Assembly: GCF_018691265.1 (NCBI RefSeq)
Contig: NW_024881303.1
Span: 12,517,777 to 12,581,776, forward strand
Length of the DNA: 64,000 nt
Origin: Tyto alba
Taxonomy: Eukaryota > Chordata > Aves > Strigiformes > Tytonidae
Reading direction: 5' to 3'
Shown: positions 39,801 to 52,045 of the stretch, one piece after another
How positions within the stretch are numbered: position 1 is the first letter of the stretch
Layout: each line of letters opens with the position of its first letter
Position numbers and translations under genes: made by a program
The notes under the pieces: model-generated
Seen by the model: only the letters and a program-made list of their open reading frames with translations
Databases searched by the model: none
What the model was told of the DNA's origin: nothing

Positions 39801-41814
39801 TGCCCTACAACCTGGCTTAAATCTTTATCTAAGTCTTCAGCTTGCAGCACTTTCAGAGAGCTGTCGCCTTCCTCCTCGTTCCCAGCCTGTCTGACAGCCC
39901 CTCTGCCCCTTCTCAACCCCCTTCACCCCGGCTCTCACCTCCTTTTTCACTAGCTGTGGCCCTGAGCCTGCGTGGCTGCCCTTGCACCCCTCTTCCTTCT
40001 CTCTTGGCACCTTCTACACTGCTGTCTGCCAGGACACTGTCAGCACTGCTGTCTGCCTCTGTTGCCCGACCCCTTCTTTTCATCCCTGGGACCCCAAATC
40101 ACCTGAAAATGTGCTTTTCCTCCTTCACTCCTTCTTTTTATTTGTTCTCCTCTTACGTTTTCATGTTTCGGTCCCAGCTGTACCTCTTATTCCCGCCGTG
40201 ACTCATCCTGAGACACAAATGAAGAGTGACAAGACATGCCACTGAAACCTGCTCCGGGGACCCAGAGCTGGCATGAGGCACAGGACGTGCCTGCAGCTGT
40301 GGGGCTGGGAATTAGGGTCTACTGCTTTGCTGCATGAACTCACAGAGGTAACTGAACCTTCCCGTGCTTTTCCCGTCTTCATCTGTCCTCTATATTTCAA
40401 ACGTAAGCTGCCAAGTGCGGGACAATTTCTTATTCTCTTGTGGTAAGGTGTCAGATTCAAAGAGGTCCTATTTTCTGTGCAAATCTAAGGCCCGATAACA
40501 CCATAAACAATAACAGCAGAGTATAGAGCTTGTAAAATAAACCTTTGGCAAATGGATATCTTGTAAGCAAAGTGATGCTTGCTAGTTTTACACACTGAAC
40601 ACCCATGAGTCTGCGGCTGCCTCCAGGACAATTTATTTCAATTCCACCTCATTTTCCACTTGTGAGATACTCCATAAGACCTAGTGACAGTATGTGAAAA
40701 AGGAGCTAGAAAGCGTTTTGGTATAGAACAGCCACTGAACCGTCCAATATGCTTGATGTGCTTTATTCAGAAACATATACCACTGAACACTGAAAATTTA
40801 TGGAGAGCAATACCATTTGGTGGTGCTTCTGCCTTGCCCTTCTCACCATTTAGGTTTCTTCAGGGTCCCTGGTGCATTTAGCAAGGAGGAGTGTGCCTGG
40901 CCGCAGCTGGGTCTTCCATGCCCCAGATCCATCCAAGAGCTCCTTTGCCTCACGATACAAAGGGTGTAAGTGAAGTGGAAAACACGTGTTCTTTCTCTGC
41001 AAGAATCACTACTTTCATGTCACATGCTCAGAAAATGTAGCAAGGATCACGTGCATTAGAAATGTCTGAAGTCTTCAGAAAACAAAGCGAGGCTGTTTCC
41101 GAATGGTATCATTCAGACTGATGGGTTTCCCCATCAAGATGGAGCCTGGCTATTAGATAGCAAGATAGTCCACAGCTGACAGAGGAAATCATTTTTGCTT
41201 TGACTGGTTCAGTGTCTCTTCGGTCTGATCACCCAGACCACAGCAACATCAACTGCACATGAGCTGTCATGGGGCTAGAAATGCCTTTGTGTTGACCTCA
41301 CTCATTAACCATTGAAAAGACGCCAGCAGAAGCCCTAGCCTGGTTCTGCTCCAGCACACCAGGCATTCTGTGAGAGGCAGGATTTCCTCTGGGGAGAGCT
41401 GGGGAAACAAAGTCCTTGTGCAAAAATGTCAGCAGACAAACATCGGTGGCTCAGCAGGGAGAGCTTGCAAATTTGCTGCCCCCACCCAGCTGGGGACACA
41501 TTGTTCACTCCCAGCCCAGGTGCCCTCAGCGTTGCACTTTTAGGCCCAGCTTTGCTATACACCACGGACCAACCCTGGGCAAGGTCGTGCAGAGATGCCT
41601 AGCCCTAACCCAAACTTCTAAACCCATGTAACAGATGTCAAGGGTTTTATATGCCTTTACAGTCCTGTGCGCCCTGTGGGGCTAGCCAAACGCTGAGACA
41701 AAATTGTATTAAAATACAGGGTAGAGTGCTGGGCAGCTTATGGGATGTTCACCCAATGGACCCTGTGATTTTCTCCCACAGCACAAGCTGCTACTTGCAT
41801 ACAAAGGTACTTAC
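36853..41814. other. Unassigned sequence, including a possible regulatory block
   Basis: No gene is recognised. The stretch 37870-38300 is AT-rich, contains many homeobox-type TAAT cores, lacks repeats and looks like a conserved non-coding element. A GC-rich patch (39.23-39.48 kb) and a 22-bp tandem duplication (39100-39143) are present. Confidence 0.4.
39100..39143. repeat. Perfect 22-bp tandem duplication
   Basis: The 22-bp unit beginning gtgggtattcacagggat is repeated exactly once, head to tail. Identity of the copies implies a recent event or an assembly artefact. Confidence 0.95.
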
Positions 41815-41900
41815 GCATGAGGACCAGAAAGCCAATGTGTCTATTCCCACCGCGTACATTATTTCATGATGTGGCATTGCCAGGATCTGAAGGAAGTAGA
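41815..41900 (-). CDS. Candidate coding exon, helix-like peptide
   Basis: The acceptor is excellent (ctctccatttttttgcag|TCTAC) and the donor is ATGC|GTAAGTACC. Only one of three frames is open over the 86 nt, giving YFLQILAMPHHEIMYAVGID then TLAFWSSC. The pattern resembles an alpha-helical repeat protein, but no family is recognised. It needs one base from the exon before and ends in phase 0. An upstream acceptor (41982) would extend the same frame. Confidence 0.33.
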
Positions 41901-43537
41901 CTGCAAAAAAATGGAGAGCAAGACAGAAGAGCCGAGCTGGGTTGTGAAAGGAGCAGCTATCTGATTGCTTTAAGACTTGCCTGAAAAAGAGCAAAAGCAG
42001 AGGAGACAGGAGACCCCATAGCCTTTGGGAGAGGAGAAAAAGTAAAAAGTGGTGGGAGTGAGCTGAGCCGCACACCTGGAGCAGGAGGTGGATGAGCTAG
42101 CTGGGCCTGAGCAAGCAAGGTCCACGCAGGGCAGAGCACAGGCAAGAAGCATCTCCCCAGTTTGCCATCACTCTGATGAGGATGATGGGTTTCATTTCTG
42201 CAGCCCCCAGGCACTCTGCTGCCCTGCAAGACCAACCCTGCTGGCAAGAGTCACCCATGACCCCAAGGGCTCTATGCATGGTAGACAACAAAAGCAGCTG
42301 GATGCAGCAGAAGACAAGTCAGAAGGTAAAAGAGGAAGGTCAGGCAGTTATTTAAAGCATGTCCAGCACTGTGAGTCAGTAGGAGATGGCTTGAAATCTT
42401 TGGAAGTCAAAGCAATATAAATATCTGCTGCCAGCTTTTCCTTCAGTCTTTGTTTTGTCTGTTCCTGCAACTCCACTTTTTCGTCCTCCTTCTTCTCTTT
42501 CTTCTGGCAGTCCTCTCTCTTTCCTGTTCCTGGGTTTCTGTCTTCTTGTTCTTAGACTCTCTTCTGCCTTCCTTTCCTCTTGACCCTTATGCTCACTCTC
42601 GACAGAAAGCTGCCATCTTTTAGTGAGACACCTCACCACCCAGCCTTGGTCTCCTGCTCTCACAATTGAAGGGAGACAAGATGCAAGGTGCTAGGCTGAA
42701 GGCAGGATAAATATGCCTTTCCACCCCCCGCCACTGCGGTGAGAGTGCAAACTCTTTCTTCCTTAAGCAGAGATGGGATGGATGCCTCTCATCTTTCATG
42801 AGACGGGAAAGGGGAGCCTGCTCCTGCTGTCACTGCCATCAGTGTGGGGCTTGTTTTCAGCACTGACGGGCATGGGCTCCAGCTCAGAGCTGGCCATGTC
42901 GGGGAGACCCAGGCTACTAGCTTAAAGCATCAGCTTGGCTCCCACTGGGGCCAGCCACCAGATTCCCGTTGCAGTCTACAGACACCGGGTTTTACCCTTG
43001 CCAGGGCGCCTGCACTGAGGCACAGCCCCTTGCAAGGCCAGCAGCCAGCAAACCCCTTTCCTTGCTCTCACTCTGGCTGCTGATCAACCCCTGTCGCAGA
43101 GCCCCATGCAGCTCGGGCACAGGGGTAGGAGTGTGACATTCATTTGCCAAAGTTTGCCAGCAAGAGTAGCCACTCATGTCACTGCCATCGCCATCCTGGC
43201 AGCCTGCAAACCACTTTCCAACACATTATTTTATCAGCGGGATAAATGCTGGCCAGTGGCTTGGCTGCTCAGGGCATTTCAAGTAGGGAACGTGCTGCTA
43301 AACGAAGCAGCGTGTGCTCTCCGTCTGCCTCTCCCCATCTCCTTTGTCTTCAGCAGGAATTATTTATTGCCCAGGAGCAGCAGTGAGGGGCTGGGTGTTG
43401 GTCTCCCAGTTGGAGAAAGGCCACAGCCGGAGCTGGGCTCTGCCTTTTGATTCCTTTGCTGTTGGATCCGTTTTTATTTCAGAGGACCAGATACTCTCTT
43501 GATGTATAATAGAAATGAGTGAAGACATAATGCTTAC

Positions 43538-43694
43538 CCCAGGATCAGCCTCTTTGAATTCCAATGTTTGATCAGTGGATAAAGGGGCAGAGAGCAGGGG
43601 AAGGAGGGGAGATTGCAGGACCATAAGTGTCCTGAGGAAGCTTTGGCATCTTTGTGCTGTTTCCATCAGTGCAGGAAGACTGGAGATTTTGATT
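43538..43694 (-). CDS. Candidate coding exon, helix-like peptide
   Basis: Acceptor gactttgatgggcag|AATC and donor CCTGGG|GTAAGCATT bound 157 nt open in the frame that includes SLPALMETAQRCQSFLRTLM and PLSTDQTLEFKEADPG. The segment is leucine-rich and amphipathic. It starts with one base of a split codon and ends in phase 0, so it does not join directly to the exon at 41900; a missing exon would be needed. No family is recognised. Confidence 0.3.
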
Positions 43695-46600
43695 CTGCCC
43701 ATCAAAGTCAAAGGTGAAGGCAAGTAAATGCAGTTTATTCACTTCTCTTTTGGACGGTAACAGTCTACTCGTTCCTCACCAGGTGCCTAGAGCCCCAAGC
43801 AAGGACAGTTGCTTACTTTTATTCACCACTGTAGCAAAGCGCCTGATCCAAAGGCAGGGGGGGGTATTTTTTTTTTTTTCTATTTATTTTTCAACTTAAT
43901 GTTACACAAAATGGCCAATCAAAGTCCTCTCTAGATTGTGCCCGGGAGAGGCAACCAGCAGGTACTTAAGGGAAACACAAGCACACACTTTCCTCACTCC
44001 GCAGCTGCGGGACTTTGTCAACGGTTGTGCCCAGACCTCTGCGCAGAAGCCCCCTTGGTGGTCCCTCTGAACGCCTTGGGTGTGCGTGCCACCCACCCTC
44101 ACTGTGCCTTGGTGGGCTCCTTGGTGGGTGGTGTGGGATGAGGTGTTGTTTAAACACCCCCCAGGGATGGTCCCCACCTCCCCCAGGGTCTTCATGCCAA
44201 AGGATGGGGCAAGGGACTTCAATGTGGCCACAAAGCAGAGGGCAGCAGCAAAACCAGCCCCTCTGCTGCCCGTCGTTAAATTCCTCTCCACTTGTCCTGG
44301 TTTGTCACAAAACCTCTGTTAGAAAATTTTGGAGATGACTTATGAGAGGCTGCTGCAGCCAGCAGGCAGATTTGGGGAGGGCTTTCTAGCAGCTTCTGAG
44401 TGGGAGGGCAGAAGCATAACCACAAACAGCAGAAGACCACAAATCAGACATCAATATTGCCTGTGGGGGAAGAAAAGTGGCTGAGGGGGGACACAGCAGG
44501 GTGCATGATTTCAAGACGGAGCCTGAGGTCTGGCTGGAGGAAGGCTTCTGAGCTGTGAGACAAGACGGCATGGCCTTGGTGTTATGGTGATCTTATGTTG
44601 CAGCACAAAAATTACCTTTCCTTCATTTTTATATTTACTTGTTATTAATAATTTGCAAGGCGGGGGGGTGGTGGGGAGGGAATAATCTATTTCAGCCTAC
44701 ACCTTTCATGGCAAACTGCAAAGCTGGACTGTTGAATTTATGAATTCAGAGCTCCTTAGAAGAGCTGGTGGCTGTGAGCTGGATGCCCTGCTCGTCCCCA
44801 TGCCCTGACTTGTGCTCACATGTCGGCTTGCACGAAACCAGGAGTGGCACCGTGGCTTCGTCTGCAGCAATCCTGAGTGCTGGAAACTCTGACTAACTCC
44901 CCGAGGAACTTGTGGGCTGCTGACTTAGGAGAGCACCTGCAGTTAGTCAGGCTGGAGAAGTCCAGTCACAGGCAGCAATGTGACATCTTATTGCTCGATT
45001 CATTCATCTTATTTGTTAACTGTTACAGAAGAAGAAACATCCTGGAAGGACGTAACATCTGACAGGCAGAAAGCAGCCAAAAGCCTTGCTGACATGGTTT
45101 CTGCTTCCGCTGCGGGTACAATGCAGGGCTGCTGTTACAATACCCACCGTGGTTCGAGGGCACAGTTAGTTTCCCGCTGCAGCAAACAGGGTCTGCAACA
45201 AAGAGGAATCCTGTGCTACCTTGGCTTGCACTGAGCAAGACACTGTAAAGGCCACTGGATTTGAATTTAAGAGTGGGGAAAACGGCCCTTTGGAAAGAGG
45301 GTTCTGGCTGGAAAGGATGCATAAATACTATCACAAGCTCCTGTCCCCTCCCTGTGCTGCTGCTGGGGTGATGTATGAGCTGGTTTATGGACGCAGACAT
45401 GCAGTAGGGATTGCTCGTTCCTCTCTGCAGTTCAATGCAGGCTGCAGCTGGCAGTAGCTGGAGGGCAGAAAGCGCTGCTGTGCAGTCCCCGGGGCTGGGA
45501 AGAGACAGGCCCGCAGCTCCTGACCCTGGCGAGTCCCACCCCGGGCTCCTCCTCTGGGGTAACGCCCGGCCCAGCGCCCACAGCAGTCACATCCTGGCAG
45601 TCAGGGCTTGAAAAATGGTATTCACAAGGCAGCTGCAATATTCAAGATGTCAGAGTTGCAAGGGTGCTCTTTTAGAAATCAAGTGCAACTACTGGCTACA
45701 TCTTCTCAGAGTTCCCAGGGTAAAAAAGACTTTTTGTCTGGAATTAATGTTTGGGGGGGGGTTCGTTATGGTTCCAAGTCAATATGTTTAAATGCTTTGC
45801 AAAAGAGCAATGGGAAAGAAAAAGCTCTGCAAACTGGCCCTGCATATTAAAAGCCTCATCCTTCAGCAGACTAAAGCCAAGTAATAATCCACTCAGCTCA
45901 CGCTTATTTTAAGCTCTTTTTAAAAACAAAATGTGAAAAACCATCAGAATACTTGGAGTGCATTAGAAAACCCAGTATCTCTGACTGAACAGGTCGCAAC
46001 CTGCAAACTTTCCTGAGGAACCACGTGTGGCTAATTTGAATGTCCCCATCCTTCTGCCGCTGCACAGGGCTGTGCGTTGGGATTGCAGCCCGCTCAGGCC
46101 AAGGACAGTTTACAAGCTCAGCTCAGTGGTGTTTCATTCTTGTCTTGCTTTGCCATAATAAATGCAATAATTACAATCAGCATTATCACCCCAGCTATTT
46201 ATTATTGTTATTTGACTTATGACGATAATTTGCATTATTGTATGAGAGTGTCTCTCTATTCCAAGCAACCACATTGGATCGGGAAGATATATTGGCAGTC
46301 AAGCTGCCCATTTTAATTGACTCCCTTGTCTTAGCAATGGCAGTGCTGGTGCAGCCTGCATGCAGAGCGAAGGCCTGCCAGCTGAGGACGCCGGCAATTT
46401 GCTCAGCTGTTCATCTCACTTGACTTATTCCAGTAAATTAATTTTCACTGGGAAGCCAAGGAACAGGTAGGCTCCTAACCGAGCCTGCTGCAGTTGCGAT
46501 AACGTGAATGGAGAGACGCACCAAAATCCCAATAAAAACTAGGGAGTTGCCTGGGGCAGGTACAGTCCCCATGCAGGGGACAGCTGGAAGAACAGAGGTT

Positions 46601-46960
46601 TCTTCACCCTGGCTGCATGCAGGGCTGGGGAGGAGGGAGGGAAGAAATGCCTGTGCTCAAGGCAGTGGGATTTGTCTCGGAGCCCTGCTGCTGCAGAGGC
46701 AAGGGGAGCAGGCTGAGGTAAGGTACCGCCGGCCACCGCTCTTCCCTCGTTTATTTAAAAGGGCAGCTGATGACAGAACTGTGAGGAACATTTGTCTGTG
46801 ACTTTATCACTGGTTTCCATGGAAAATATTGTGTCACAGGGGAGTATGAATTCAAGGCAGGAAAAAAGCTGAAGAATCGGAGAAGCTGGGTAACAGGGCT
46901 GCTGCCGCTGAGCCAGGGCGGCTGGGAAAAGGGGGGTCAGGGACGGGGCCGGTATCTTAC

Positions 46961-47034
46961 CGTGGGCTTTCTCGGTGGTCAGCTCGCACGTACAGGCTGC
47001 ATGGCTGCCAGGGACAGCCAGGGCTTCCAACAGG
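46961..47034 (-). CDS. Weak candidate exon (minus strand)
   Basis: The acceptor is ttgccgctgtag|CCTG and the donor AGCCCACG|GTAAGATACC is strong. Two frames are open over 74 nt. One reads LLEALAVPGSHAACTCELTT then EKAH and leaves one base, which would join in phase to the exon at 41900 if the 43.5-kb segment were skipped. It may also be a non-coding exon. Confidence 0.2.
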
Positions 47035-50000
47035 CTACAGCGGCAAGGCCACAGGTTATTTTTATATATCTTCACCTTTGCAAAGACCTCTCCACCAAAT
47101 CACCCCGCGAAGCCTCCCCTGGGGTCCCACCACCTCCCCTCAGCCAGATCCCCACACCCCGAGCCCACCGATCCCCCCGGAACCCTGGCATGGCTCGGAT
47201 CCCGTGTCACTAGAGGGCACTCGGGTTATTTTTTCCACCAAGCTTCCAGTATTAATATTCATAACATGCGCCGTGCTCTTGAGGCGGGTTGGCAATATTA
47301 CGGGAGCAGAGAATTTTTTTCCGGCTGGTTCGCAGGGAGCAGGAGCGATCGCAAAGGCAGCGCCTGTTTTCGGAAGGGAATGTCGCAGGGGCTGACGGCA
47401 GCACCATAACTGGTGAGTGCACTGCACAAGCTCCTGTGCCTGCCATACGTGGGACCCCTTCTTGCTGCACCTCGAAGCAGTGCAGGTGAAAGACATGGGT
47501 CCTGGCTCTGCAGGGCTTTCAATAAAATGCTAATTGCAGCAAATTCCCAGCCTCCCAGAGCTTCAAATAAAATAAGAGTACTGACACATCCAAAGCTTGA
47601 CACTTGGTGAAGTACAAACTAGCAGTGCGGGCTTTTGTTACTGCCTCTGGAGCAGATTACTAACACAGCAGTGGAGTAATACTTCTGTAGGGACCTGGAA
47701 AAGATCCTTTCTAAAGAGATGTGAGTGATGAACTGCCCGGATTGAGGCACACACATACACCAGCACACAGGGTACCATTGCCACACGCCCCAGGAGCAGC
47801 CAGCAGCTGGCACAGGGTACAGCTCTGAGGAACAAGGCCGTGAGTGGCACTCGGGGTACAGCTCCCAGGGTCCCCCAGCTGATTTGGGCTGGCCCTGGCC
47901 CAGGGGATAAGTACTTGTGGCAAATTAATTCACTGATGGCTGAGCACTCGGCTGGGAGGTGAAACCTTCATCCTCCCAAAGCCTTCACCCTCCCACGGGG
48001 TGCCAGAGCTTGCACCCTGCAGTCACAGGAGGGTCAGTCTCATCACGACCCTCGAGACTTCGCCAGCAGCAAAGTGCGTGTCTCTCTCCTCTGATGAAGT
48101 ACATTTCCCTCTCACAAACCACATCTCATTAGCAGCAATGTTTTCTAAGCTGTAACTGGTATTCAAAGAGAAGTAGCGTATTTTCCCTTATTTATTGCCA
48201 CTTTATTTGCACTGGAGTAGCAGCTAGAGGCTCTGATTTGGACCCCCTTGTGCAAGACATAATGAAAAGATGGTCCCTGCCCCAAAGAGCTTCCGGTTTA
48301 ATTACAGAACAAGCGACAACAGATGGATGCCCCATACAGACAGGGAGGAGCACAAGGTAACAGGGAGACAATTATGATTAGCTTAATAAGCCACGGTCAC
48401 AGTACAACAGCTGCCTGCCATTGTCACTAATTGTCACTCCAGTTGCTATGAAAGAATTCCTTCAGTTTAATCATGAAATGTTCTCCGTCACCAAGGGGGA
48501 GAAAACCCAGATATTTTCCTATGCCTCGTGCCTCACTTCTCTATAAAACCATCCTGCCAAGCCTGGGGATCCAGGACACGCTGCCTCTGGCACGGTGCTT
48601 CTGCAGGTATCTCCCTGCCCCTGCTCATTTCTCACCTGGCCTTGAGACACGACAGTGGTTTCTTCCCCCTCTGCTCCTGTCCCCTGCCTGCTCTCGCCAT
48701 GAAACGGATGGAAGAGCTACAAATAACCATGCTAGCAGGAGTGCAGGGACAGAGCACCATGCACCCAGCCCCACACAGGAGTGAGAAGCAGGAGGAGGTT
48801 TTGCTGCTGGAGATCTGGTACTATTCAATCACAACTTGAGGGTTAAATCCATCCTTCTCTTGTTCTCTTTCTCCCCACCACAACTCAGCTACATCAATCA
48901 GCATCAGCGTCTCTCATGTGCTCTGACACTGTGACTGTTGTAGTATAAGACCAGATTGCCAGACCTTTTGTGGTTGAAGTAACTACCACACTTTTAAGTG
49001 GTATTTAATTCAAAACTGCTCCCGTCTGTAGGTTTCTTGACTAGCTATTTTCTATGTATTTCCCGGGGGCTTTTATATGTATTTCTGTGTCTACTTCCAG
49101 ATTTTGACCACTCAGACTAACATTTCAAATGTTTCTGAGCATCTATTGGGACTGGCTTGCCTGTGTCACACACACATATACATGCATGCTCGGAGAAAGC
49201 AGGATTTCTCCATGCCCACAGAGGAGGAGAAACAGAGGGCACATCTGGCCATCCTAATTGGATTTCTGCTCCAACTGAGCCCCAGAGGAGCCTGTCTCTC
49301 TCCAGCAAGCAGAGAGAGTCTCAGGAGGCAAAGGCTGCAGCTTGGGCTTAAGCCCAGGCTCCACCAGGCACAGCCGCCCGATGCTCCTCCATTTCTACAG
49401 CCACCGGCTGTTGCCTGTTCCCACGCAAAGGCATGAGTCCTTGCAGGGGGAGTTGGCTGGGGGGTGACTCGGACCATCCCATCTCCCTTCTCCACAGATG
49501 CCCATTTTACCTCAGACTGGAAAAAATTACCTACTGCCTGCTGAGCTACACCCTGGCTCTCAAGAATCTCCACGGGTGTGGAGCCATGAGCTCATTTGGC
49601 CGTGCCAGCTCTCGGCAGTATCTCGCCTAGGAAGGAGCAGAGCTGTGAGCGTTGCCCTTGCTGGCTGCAGCAGCCGCTGCGCTGCAGGGACCTCAGCCTG
49701 CCCTCTCTCCCTTCCAGGGGCTTGTATCGGCTTTAGTTTCCTTTGCTGCTCTCCTCAAGCTGAACTAAAAGACACCTGTGTAGAAAGCATGCATAGGGAA
49801 GGAGGATGCACCGCTCCGCACCGGTGTGGACACGGCCCTCAGCTCCCCAGGGCTCAGGTTGTTCCCTGCAGCACCAAACCTGCTGTTGCAGCACGGCTGG
49901 CGACAGCCAGCAATGAGGAGCAGCAGCTGGGCTGGCATCTCCTGCTCGTGCTCCGAGGGGCTTCTCTGAAGCAGGACCAGAAGGGTCCTTCAGCCACCGC

Positions 50001-50949
50001 AGCCCACGGTGAGGACGGAGCGGCCCCGGCGGCGGGGCTAGGCCGGGCTCAGCCGGGCGGGCAGTGGGCTGCAGCCCACCCCTGCACCCCGGCACGGTGT
50101 GCCAGCCACGCACACCGAAAGTCCGAGCTGCTGGCACCGTGCCGTGTGGCACGCTGTGCCAGCGTCCCGCAGAGACGGGGACTGCCGGTTTACCGGCTGT
50201 GATGGAGCCCGGCCAGCTTGGAGCGAACCGAGGGGGAACACTCGCACCCGAGTGCCCGGCTGCCAAGTGCCACAGGCAGCCGCTGGGCAGGCCCGGCTGT
50301 GTCCTGTGTTTAAAAGCCATTTCAGGGCACTTCATTTGCTTTGTAGTGTCCTGAAAGCAAGAATTAAGTTGCTTTTGCCTTGCAGCTCAAATCACTCTGC
50401 GTCCTTGGGTACCTGCATCAGGTCAAGCGTGAATTAATTGTACTTGCTGCTTTCCTAGATATATTGCTTTTGTTGGAACAGTAAACTGCCAGGTTTATTA
50501 GCAAGCTGAAGATAATCTCTGGGTTTTGGTTTAGTTTTTTTCCTGAGCTTTAATAATTCCTTATTTATTCCACTATTACAAAAAAAATATATATATATTC
50601 AATGATTTTATGGCAGCTGCTGCTGAACCATTGCAAAGTGTAAAAACTTCTTCAGTAAAAATTAGCCCATCACATATTTGTTTGATGGGTTATTTGGGGC
50701 TGCATTTCTTTCCTTTCCCCACCTGGTAACTATCAACATGACAGGTACAAGCAAGATACAAGATAAAGGGCAAACGTAATTTTAAAATAAAACCTTCTGT
50801 GTTGAAAAGTGGTAACTGCATTGCAATCAATCTGCTGCTACTGTTTTCCTTCTGCTCAAGTGGATATAAGTCAGGGAAAAGGAGGATGCCACAGGACATA
50901 GCAATGTGCTTGTCGCAGCCTAGGCTGCTGAATGAAGTATTTCGGGGCC
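47035..50949. other. Unassigned sequence with an ancient repeat and a GC-rich patch
   Basis: It contains the 48.2-kb amniote repeat relic and a GC-rich patch near 49.85-50.28 kb. The longest frame (49498-50202, plus strand) lies in the GC-rich part and shows no domain. Confidence 0.4.
48215..48440 (+). repeat. Ancient amniote repeat relic (about 225 bp, well preserved)
   Basis: Contains the ordered blocks ggctctgatttggaccc, tgcaagacataatgaaaaga, tggtccctgccccaaagagc, acaacagatggatgcc, aggagcacaaggtaacaggg and ttgtcac. These follow, in order, a repeat that I remember as common in turtle and crocodile genomes. Such preservation in a bird is notable. The family name is left open. Confidence 0.6.
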
Positions 50950-51264
50950 TTAAAGTCCGTGACAGTTGGAAATGATTTGCCGGGACATATTTTGCACCAT
51001 ATGTTCCAGCAGTTGAAGTACCTCTAAAGCGTGCTTAAGCAATGATATGCTGCCAGGACGAAGGCTGGTGTTCCTCAGCCTTTCTGCAACTCTGCTGAGG
51101 GGAAGGATTACAGAAGCTGCAGAAATCTGTTGTTTTTTCTCTACCTTGGGAATGCAGAGCTGGTTGAACTTGCCAGCCAGCCCAGCAAAAAGGTGCAAGA
51201 CATCAGAGGCAATTAAAGGCAAGTCAGCGTAGAATTTGCAAAGTTCAAAAATACTTGAACTGAT
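50950..51264 (-). CDS. Candidate coding exon of an unrecognised helical protein
   Basis: A minus-strand frame is open from before 51264 (acceptor-like ttactctgacaag|ATC) to a stop at 50950. It contains FELCKFYADLPLIASDVLHL, FAGLAGKFNQLCIPK, SAASVILPLSRVAERLRNTS and LLKHALEVLQLLEHMVQNMS. The leucine spacing and charge pattern are those of an alpha-helical solenoid. Two usable donors lie inside it in phase 0 (CCCAAG|GTAGAG, exon end 51145; TTAGAG|GTACTT, exon end 51022), so the true exon may stop short of the stop codon. It may also be a decayed gene piece. No family is recognised. Confidence 0.33.
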   Translation of the reverse strand: MSSSIFELCKFYADLPLIASDVLHLFAGLAGKFNQLCIPKVEKKQQISAASVILPLSRVAERLRNTSLRPGSISLLKHALEVLQLLEHMVQNMSRQIISNCHGL

Positions 51265-51974
51265 CTTGTCAGAGTAAGAGAATATTCCCAAAAGAAAAAT
51301 GCAGTCAAGTATAGGTGGGGGAAACCCAACATAAACATGCATTAGGAAGAAAATACTGTTATTTTGGAAGGATGCAGTAATCTATTTGAGACAGGTCTTG
51401 GTAAATCAGCGCTTCAGTGCCTTATTTACTAATGATGAGACAGACGATGTGAAATGATGAGAAGTCTTGCATAACTAATTCGCTGCAATATTTCAAAGCT
51501 GTTAGTGGGATGATAGTAGGAGAAAATAGAGAGGATATTTTGTGCCAAGATTTTTAAAAAGCACTTCATAAAGAGAAAAGTTAAAGATTAATTAACTATT
51601 GGCTGTGGTATGATAATGCAGTAAAGCATCTACTTAGAGAGACAATTGGCCTAAAAACAGTTTATGAGGGGAGGCTAGGGCATGAGCAAACCAGCAAACA
51701 TTTGATGTTAAGACTTTAAATATCTGTAATGTCTTGTATTTTTAAAAGACTAGGTTGGGATATGAAATATTAGTTACCAAAATTTGCAGGTTAAGACAGC
51801 AGTTGGATTTAATAAGCAAGAAGGGAGGGAGCTGTTCTGCGTGCAACACAGCTCTGCTCTGAAAGGTGACTGTGAAAATTACATACTGGAATTTTTTTTA
51901 CACTGTTATATTTCATGTACAAGCAAATGACAGTTTCATAACCACCTGCTCCACAAACTGAACCAGAGATCCTT

Positions 51975-52045
51975 GAACATCAGTGGGAATATTTGTAGAG
52001 TTAGGTGCTTCTCAAAGTGAATCAGGGCATCGGTCTGACCCGAAG
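51975..52045. repeat. Ancient amniote repeat relic (weak)
   Basis: Contains catcagtgggaatatttgta, gagttaggtgcttctcaaag and gaatcagggcatcgg. These are similar to old 'gacttcagtgggag ... gaatcaggccc' repeats. The match is short. Confidence 0.35.

Noticed and set aside
42376..42663. Charged 95-residue minus-strand frame
   Set aside because: It is the complement of a C/T-rich low-complexity stretch (ttcttctctttcttctgg and similar), giving Glu/Lys/Arg-rich peptide by composition.
49498..50202. 234-residue plus-strand frame
   Set aside because: Lies in a GC-rich patch, has no domain, and a similarly long frame exists on the other strand.
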